Source of the DNA: Desulfobacteraceae bacterium
GTDB taxonomy: Bacteria; Desulfobacterota; Desulfobacteria; Desulfobacterales; ETH-SRB1
Reading direction: 5' to 3'
NCBI GenBank assembly: GCA_028571455.1
Contig: JAPVVG010000113.1
Span: 1-38,921, forward strand
DNA length: 38,921 nt
In this document: positions 35,020-38,921 of the stretch, one piece after another
How the letters are laid out: each line of letters starts with the position of its first letter
How positions within the stretch are numbered: position 1 is the first letter of the stretch
Notes under the pieces: model-generated
Told to the model about the DNA's origin: nothing
Databases searched by the model: none
What the model saw: the letters and a program-made list of their open reading frames with translations, nothing else
Made by a program: the position numbers and the translations under genes

Positions 35020-35158
35020 TCCTCAATAAGTTCTGGTAAATGCTTTGGCAAACGAATTGTCTGGATTCCCGCCTACGCGGGAATGACGGGCGCTTATACT
35101 AAATTGTCATTCCCGCGGAGGCGGGAATCCAAGAGTCGATGCCAGAACTTATTGAGAA
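35020..35158. repeat. MITE-like element of a third TIR family, about 137 bp
   Basis: The ends ctcaataagttctgg (35022-35036) and ccagaacttattgag (35142-35156) are perfect 15-bp inverted repeats. Inside is a second pair of hairpin arms (ggattcccgcctacgcggga and tcattcccgcggaggcggga). No ORF is inside. The rest of the polA-vapB gap (34914-35019, 35159-35340) shows nothing I can name. Confidence 0.75.
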
Positions 35159-35351
35159 GTTACCAACATATTTCATAAGCAAAGAAAAATCCAACATATT
35201 TTAACCTGAATCGAGCGATTTTTGGCTCGATCTGCACTGCTCTCTTGCGCATCAAGGATTAGCGAAGCTCAAAATATTTCTTAATGGCCAAGGCCTGACA
35301 CATATGAGCCGTTCTCTTGGGTTGATCGTTTTATAATGGAAAATTTTAGAA

Positions 35352-35387
35352 TTGACATATATGCATAAATAAGACATATTAATATGT
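35352..35387 (+). promoter_or_regulatory. vapBC promoter and operator, predicting a leaderless mRNA
   Basis: TTGACA (35352-35357), a 17-nt spacer and CATATT (35375-35380) place the transcription start at or next to the vapB ATG (35388). A perfect 14-bp palindrome ACATATTAATATGT (35374-35387) covers the -10 box and touches the ATG, a good VapB operator. No Shine-Dalgarno is present before the ATG. Confidence 0.6.
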
Positions 35388-35585
35388 ATGAGAACAACAT
35401 TAAATATAAATGATGAAATTTTGGGGAAAGCGTCTCGTTTGACAGGAGTGAAGGAAAAGACCGCTCTGGTTCGACTCGGGTTGGAAGCTTTGATTGCCCG
35501 TGAAAGTAGCAAGCGGCTTGCAAAACTGGGTGGTACAGAAAAGGGGCTTCGAGCTATTCCAAGACGGAGATCAGCTAAAATTTAA
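35388..35585 (+). CDS. vapB: VapB-type antitoxin
   Basis: The 65-residue product starts MRTTLNINDEILGKASRLTG and continues VKEKTALVRLGLEALIARES, the ribbon-helix-helix pattern of the VapB antitoxins paired with PIN toxins (DUF2191 type). The basic C-terminal tail (RRRSAKI) is the toxin-binding part. vapC begins 2 nt after its stop. Regulation is probably by binding of VapBC to the palindrome at the promoter. Confidence 0.9.
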   Translation: MRTTLNINDEILGKASRLTGVKEKTALVRLGLEALIARESSKRLAKLGGTEKGLRAIPRRRSAKI

Positions 35586-35587
35586 TC

Positions 35588-35947
35588 ATGATTCTCGTTG
35601 ACACTTCAATCTGGGTTACCCATTTGAGAGAGGGAAGCCGTCACCTTGAAAAACTGCTTCTGGATGCAGAGGTGATGTGTCACTCTTTCATAATTTGCGA
35701 ATTGGCCTGTGGTAATATTAAAAACCGATATGAAATTTTGACCTTACTTCGCTCCCTACCGATGGTCCCAACCATCGATCTTAATGAATTTCTTTTTTAT
35801 ATTGAACAAAAGAAATTGATGGGTATTGGTATCGGTTTCGTTGATGTGCACCTTCTCGCTTCAGCACAATTGTTGGGAATACCACTCTGGACTTCAGATA
35901 AGAGATTAAAATCAGCGGCAAACAAACTTAATATTGCCTACAAGTGA
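35588..35947 (+). CDS. vapC: VapC-type PIN domain ribonuclease toxin
   Basis: The 119-residue product has the four acidic PIN residues: D5 (ILVDTSIWV), E38 (IICELACG), D86 (GFVDVHLLAS) and D104 (WTSDKRL). The length is close to that of other VapC proteins, so the toxin looks active. It probably cleaves tRNA or rRNA when freed from VapB. Confidence 0.92.
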   Translation: MILVDTSIWVTHLREGSRHLEKLLLDAEVMCHSFIICELACGNIKNRYEILTLLRSLPMVPTIDLNEFLFYIEQKKLMGIGIGFVDVHLLASAQLLGIPLWTSDKRLKSAANKLNIAYK

Positions 35948-35981
35948 AAAATCTAAAAAATAAAAATATCATTAAAAAATA

Positions 35982-36114
35982 ACAAGCTCGTAAAAAGTCA
36001 TTTTGTACGTCACTCCAGCGAAAGCGGGAGTCTATAACCGATTGAATTTACTGAATTCCCGCTTTCGCGGGAATGACAATAATCAGGCATTTTCGACTTT
36101 TTACGAATTCATCA
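35982..36114. repeat. MITE-like TIR element, copy E
   Basis: The left end caagctcgtaaaaagtc (35983-35999) and the right end gactttttacgaattcatc (36095-36113) belong to the family seen at 11889-12029. The interior differs: it holds hairpin arms around gaaagcggga and cccgctttcg. The ends are therefore shared among copies and the middle is not. Confidence 0.75.
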
Positions 36115-36155
36115 AAAATAACATAGTTTGAAAGAAAAAGGGTGAGAAAAACAGC

Positions 36156-36671
36156 ATGCTTACGTCACCAAACGAGTTGAAGACACGGCACAGGTTTGCC
36201 GACTACATTTATTGGACACTCTTTTTCGCGATACATTTCATCACAGCGCTCGCGGCCATCTCAAAGCACTCTATTGCGTGGCTGGTCTGCTATGTTGCCG
36301 TTGGAATTTGTCTCGTGCTTCTCATATTGAAATTCTATTGTAGTCACTGCCCACATTACATTCAAGGGAAGAAAAGCATCAAGTGTATGTTTTTTTGGGG
36401 CATTCCAAAAATGTTCAAGCCAAGACCCGGGCCATTGCGGCCATTTGAAAAGGCCATGTCAATTATTTCGCCTGTCATATGGGTATTGTTTCCTCTTTAT
36501 TGGCTTGCTTTGGAGCCGAGCTTTTTGGCGATCTATTTGTTGTCTTTGCTGGTATTAGTGTTAACCATCAGAAGAAATGAATGCGGCCGATGTATCTATT
36601 TCCACTGTCCGATGAACTGTGTGCCAAAAAACATAAGTACGAAACCATCAATTTTGCTGAAGGGATTTTGA
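36156..36671 (+). CDS. Integral membrane protein with two cysteine clusters
   Basis: The 171-residue product has about four hydrophobic helices (residues ~18-36, 41-61, 103-121, 122-138). After helix 2 comes FYCSHCPHY (CxxCxxY), and after helix 4 comes ECGRCIYFHCPMNCVP, with CxxC and CxxxC spacing. Paired cysteine clusters next to membrane helices suggest metal or Fe-S binding or a thiol redox role at the membrane, but I do not recognise the family. An AAGGGTGAG site stands about 11 nt before the ATG. It is 71 nt upstream of the HD-domain gene. Confidence 0.7.
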   Translation: MLTSPNELKTRHRFADYIYWTLFFAIHFITALAAISKHSIAWLVCYVAVGICLVLLILKFYCSHCPHYIQGKKSIKCMFFWGIPKMFKPRPGPLRPFEKAMSIISPVIWVLFPLYWLALEPSFLAIYLLSLLVLVLTIRRNECGRCIYFHCPMNCVPKNISTKPSILLKGF

Positions 36672-36702
36672 TAAGAATTAAGCAGGATGGGTTTTGATGT
36701 TT

Positions 36703-36736
36703 TAATCCTGAACATCCTGTTAATCCTGTCAAAAAA
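36703..36736. repeat. aatcctg repeat tract before the HD-domain gene
   Basis: Repeats of the form atcctgttaatcctgtc stand directly upstream of the HD gene and replace any ribosome binding site. This repeat type is common between bacterial genes. Confidence 0.5.
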
Positions 36737-36742
36737 ATTTCT

Positions 36743-37531
36743 TTGAAAAAAAGTGAACTTATACATTTAAAGAACTGGTTTGCCGATTATGTGTCCGGTT
36801 ATTACACCGCTGATTCAGAATATAACCGCGCTATCAGCTTAAAAGAGGAACATACAAAACGGGTGTGCGACAATATTGTCATGTTAGGCAAATCGCTGGA
36901 CATTTCAGAGCAGGAGATGCTGCTGGCGGAAACAATGGCTTTACTGCATGACATCGGAAGGTTTAAACAATATGCCGTATATGGCACATTCAAAGATATG
37001 GATTCTAAAAACCATGCCACACTGGGATTGCAACAGATAGGGATGCATAAAATTTTGAATGTATTTTCAAAATACGAAAAAAGACTTGTCGCAAAAGCTG
37101 TTGCATATCATAATGTCGCTGTTCTTCCAAAGGCAGAAGATGAAAAAACCCTGTTTTTTATACGGCTTCTTCGAGATGCTGACAAACTTGATATATGGAA
37201 GGTTTTTATTGATTACTACAATGAACGGGAAAAGAATCCAAATCCAACCATCGAACTTGGCCTTCCCGATGAACCTGTATGTTCGCCGCAGGTTTTACAG
37301 ACTTTGAAAGAATGCAAAACAGTAAGAATAAATGATTTGAAAACATTAAACGATTTTAAACTGCTCCTGATAGGCTGGGCATTTGATCTGAATTTTGTCC
37401 CCTCATTCCAGGCCCTTCAAAACCGGAAGTATATAGAGCAGCTTGCGTCAATTCTGCCGCAATCAAAAGAGGTAAAAGAGGCAGTAAAGCAGGCGCATGA
37501 TCATGTGATAAGATGCTCAGGGGAATTTTAA
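36743..37531 (+). CDS. HD domain phosphohydrolase
   Basis: The 262-residue product has the metal-dependent HD pattern: an upstream His in KEEHTKRVCDNI, ALLHDIGRFKQYAVYG (HD at about 68-69), KNHATLG, AVAYHNV, and LLRDADKLDIWKV for the last Asp. It would hydrolyse a nucleotide or similar phosphate compound; the substrate is unknown. The start is TTG at 36743, the only early start in frame, without a Shine-Dalgarno. The adjacent aatcctg repeat may have replaced the original upstream region. It probably forms an operon with the small gene at 37546 and galE. Confidence 0.85.
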   Translation: MKKSELIHLKNWFADYVSGYYTADSEYNRAISLKEEHTKRVCDNIVMLGKSLDISEQEMLLAETMALLHDIGRFKQYAVYGTFKDMDSKNHATLGLQQIGMHKILNVFSKYEKRLVAKAVAYHNVAVLPKAEDEKTLFFIRLLRDADKLDIWKVFIDYYNEREKNPNPTIELGLPDEPVCSPQVLQTLKECKTVRINDLKTLNDFKLLLIGWAFDLNFVPSFQALQNRKYIEQLASILPQSKEVKEAVKQAHDHVIRCSGEF

Positions 37532-37545
37532 TAAGGAGAAAAATA

Positions 37546-37707
37546 ATGAAAGAAACAATTATTTTGCTGGTAATAGCAGGAGCCTGGTTCCTTTTACAGA
37601 TGTATATCCTGCCTAAATTGGGAATTTCCACATGAATGAAAGATGCCTGTCAGTTGACAGACCGCAAGGAAGATACACACGGCAAAAAATCAAAGGGTAA
37701 AAAATAA
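37546..37707 (+). CDS. Small membrane protein with in-frame TGA: candidate selenoprotein, 53 aa
   Basis: A strong AAGGAG site lies 7 nt before ATG 37546. The frame reads MKETIILLVIAGAWFLLQMY and then ILPKLGIST, one membrane helix. TGA follows at 37633-37635, and then MKDACQLTDRKEDTHGKKSK, ending GKK at TAA 37705-37707. If TGA is read as selenocysteine (U30), the motif is U-x4-C35 just after the helix on the probable cytoplasmic side, suggesting thiol/selenol redox or metal handling. A hairpin fitting bacterial SECIS rules starts in the right window (see 37644-37666). Read-through leaves 14 nt to galE and 14 nt to the HD gene; stopping at TGA would leave an 86-nt gap. The alternatives are a genuine 29-residue peptide or a nonsense-mutated gene. 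I have not verified homologues. Confidence 0.5.
37644..37666 (+). promoter_or_regulatory. SECIS-like hairpin downstream of the in-frame TGA
   Basis: CTGTC (37647-37651) pairs with GACAG (37656-37660) around the loop AGTT, which has G at its second position. TGC (37644-37646) can also pair with GCA (37664-37666) across a 3-nt bulge. The loop begins 16 nt after the TGA (37635). Spacing, loop size and loop G agree with known bacterial SECIS elements recognised by SelB. It is short, so chance is possible. Confidence 0.45.
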
Positions 37708-37721
37708 GGATAAAAAATGCT

Positions 37722-38732
37722 ATGGCGCTACTGGTTACAGGAGGAGCCGGCTATATCGGCTCTATTTGTGTTGAAGAGTTTTTGCTTCAGGGGCACAAGG
37801 TGGTAGTAATAGATAATTTGCAGGAAGGACACCGTGAAGCGGTTCTTCCTGAAGCTATCTTCTATGAAGGGAATTTTGGCGATCAATCTTTATTGAAGAC
37901 GATTTTTCAGAAGTACTCTATTGATGCAGTAATCCATTTCGCGGCTGATACCAGGGTAGAATCTTCCATGACTAACCCGGGTCAGTTTTTCAATAATAAC
38001 GTGGTAAACGGGATTATACTTCTTGATGCCATGCGAGAGGCTAACTGCAAGCGTATGATCTTTTCCTCCAGCGCCGCCACTTTTGGCGAGCCTCAGTATA
38101 TCTCTGTGGACGAGAAACATCCTCAGGTGCCGATTAACCCTTACGGAGAATCCAAGCTGATGTTTGAAAAGATTTTAGATTGGTACCATATCGCCTATGG
38201 CCTCAAATTCAATGCCCTGCGATACTTCAATGCTGCCGGGGCAAGTAAAAGGTTTGGTGATGCAAAACGTCACGTAACCCTTCTCATTCCGGTAACCATC
38301 CAGGTTCTGCTTGGGCAGCGTGAAAAGCTGCAAATATTCGGCAACGATTACCCGACAAAAGACGGCACCTGCGTGAGGGACTATATACATGTGCTGGATC
38401 TGGTTCAGGCTCACATCCAGGCGCTTGAAAATCTTGATAAACATCCCAACGGCAAATATAACCTGGGAAATGGACAGGGGTTTTCGAACCTTGAAGTAGT
38501 CAAAACAGTAGAATCCGTGAGCGGCAGAAAAGTTCCTTTCGAATTTGCCCCGCGCAGATCTGGAGATCCGGCAGTTCTTATAGCCTCTTCAGATCTGGCC
38601 CGTCAGGAACTACATTGGAACCCAAAGCATGCAAAACTAAAAGATATCGTCGCCTCAGCCTGGGAATGGCACAGAAACCATCCCAATGGATATAAATTTT
38701 GTGACTATTCAGCCACAGATTCACACAGATGA
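37722..38732 (+). CDS. galE: UDP-glucose 4-epimerase
   Basis: GalE interconverts UDP-glucose and UDP-galactose, supplying cell-surface sugars. The 336-residue protein has the NAD-binding loop GGAGYIG (7-13), D31 at the end of the second strand, FAADTRVESS, the catalytic SSSAATFG (S116-S118), Y141-x3-K145 (NPYGESK), ALRYFNAAGA, and CVRDYIHVLDLVQAH. An AAGGAT site lies about 11 nt before the ATG. The last residues (about CDYSATDSHR) are encoded by a dispersed repeat (38713-38740) and are probably not original. The epimerase family is certain; a paralogue with another sugar cannot be excluded. Confidence 0.94.
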   Translation: MALLVTGGAGYIGSICVEEFLLQGHKVVVIDNLQEGHREAVLPEAIFYEGNFGDQSLLKTIFQKYSIDAVIHFAADTRVESSMTNPGQFFNNNVVNGIILLDAMREANCKRMIFSSSAATFGEPQYISVDEKHPQVPINPYGESKLMFEKILDWYHIAYGLKFNALRYFNAAGASKRFGDAKRHVTLLIPVTIQVLLGQREKLQIFGNDYPTKDGTCVRDYIHVLDLVQAHIQALENLDKHPNGKYNLGNGQGFSNLEVVKTVESVSGRKVPFEFAPRRSGDPAVLIASSDLARQELHWNPKHAKLKDIVASAWEWHRNHPNGYKFCDYSATDSHR

Positions 38733-38740
38733 ACGCAGAT
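38713..38740. repeat. Dispersed repeat overlapping the galE 3' end
   Basis: ccacagattcacacagatga and the following acgcagat form a repeat of a type widespread in bacterial intergenic DNA. The galE stop (38730-38732) falls inside it, so the repeat supplies the last codons and the stop. Confidence 0.6.
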
Positions 38741-38921
38741 AGGTTTAAATACAAAGAAATTCACAGAATATTAAGAATTATAACCCACTTTCCGCACATA
38801 AAAATTTCAATTTTCATGACTTTTTAAAGTGTAACCCATTCAAATTATGGATTTTTTTATTTTACATTTTTTATTTCAGACATACTTAACTGACTCTCGG
38901 GTGCTTTAAGTACGTTTTTTA
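38741..38921. other. AT-rich end of window
   Basis: No gene or RNA is recognisable here. The stretch is AT-rich and ends in ctttaagtacgttttttta-like sequence that resembles a terminator tail, but no clear stem precedes it. Confidence 0.4.

Overview
The window is about 39 kb of low-GC bacterial chromosome. It probably comes from a sulfate-reducing Desulfobacterota (Desulfobacterales-like) organism. That placement is inferred from gene content (PAS/HDOD signalling proteins, DUF1848, a recCBD set, many toxin-antitoxin modules) and from the many short palindromic repeats between genes. No rRNA, tRNA or CRISPR array was recognised, so the taxonomy is not proven.

Layout. (1) 1-5.4 kb: the 5' part of a flavodoxin-fold reductase gene (minus strand), then a repeat-rich spacer. 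Next is a tight plus-strand operon of a 107-residue hypothetical protein, a DUF1848 protein, the tRNA dihydrouridine synthase DusB and a response-regulator/class III cyclase. It converges on a minus-strand pair, queF and a lipoprotein gene. (2) 5.6-25.2 kb: the RecBCD helicase-nuclease locus on the minus strand, with recC (25206-21559), recB (11699-8016) and recD (7824-5842). About 9.9 kb of accessory DNA lies between recC and recB. It holds a DUF433/DUF5615 toxin-antitoxin pair, a frameshifted Eco57I-like type IIG restriction-methylation gene, two different GIY-YIG proteins, rhuM, a frameshifted YkgJ-like gene, higBA and an AAA/DUF4143 ATPase. A 69-bp repeat carrying a sigma70-like promoter stands upstream of both recC and recB, facing each. 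(3) 25.2-31.3 kb: an IS110 remnant, a glycerophosphodiester phosphodiesterase, and an HDOD protein/hybrid histidine kinase pair. (4) 31.3-36 kb: a ParD-like/RelE-like pair, polA and vapBC. (5) 36-38.9 kb: a Cys-rich membrane protein, an HD-domain protein, a very small membrane protein gene with an in-frame TGA, and galE.

The main novelty candidate is the reading frame at 37546-37707. It encodes a 29-residue membrane peptide, then TGA, then 23 more in-frame codons to TAA. A hairpin with a G-containing loop starts 16 nt after the TGA, as expected for a bacterial SECIS. Reading through the TGA fills the gap between the HD gene and galE almost exactly. This suggests a small selenoprotein.

Other notable points are the split recCBD locus with duplicated promoter repeats, two toxin-antitoxin operons whose promoters predict leaderless mRNAs, and at least three families of MITE-like terminal-inverted-repeat elements. 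There are also simple-repeat arrays in and between recB, recC and recD, and two single-base frameshifts in island genes.
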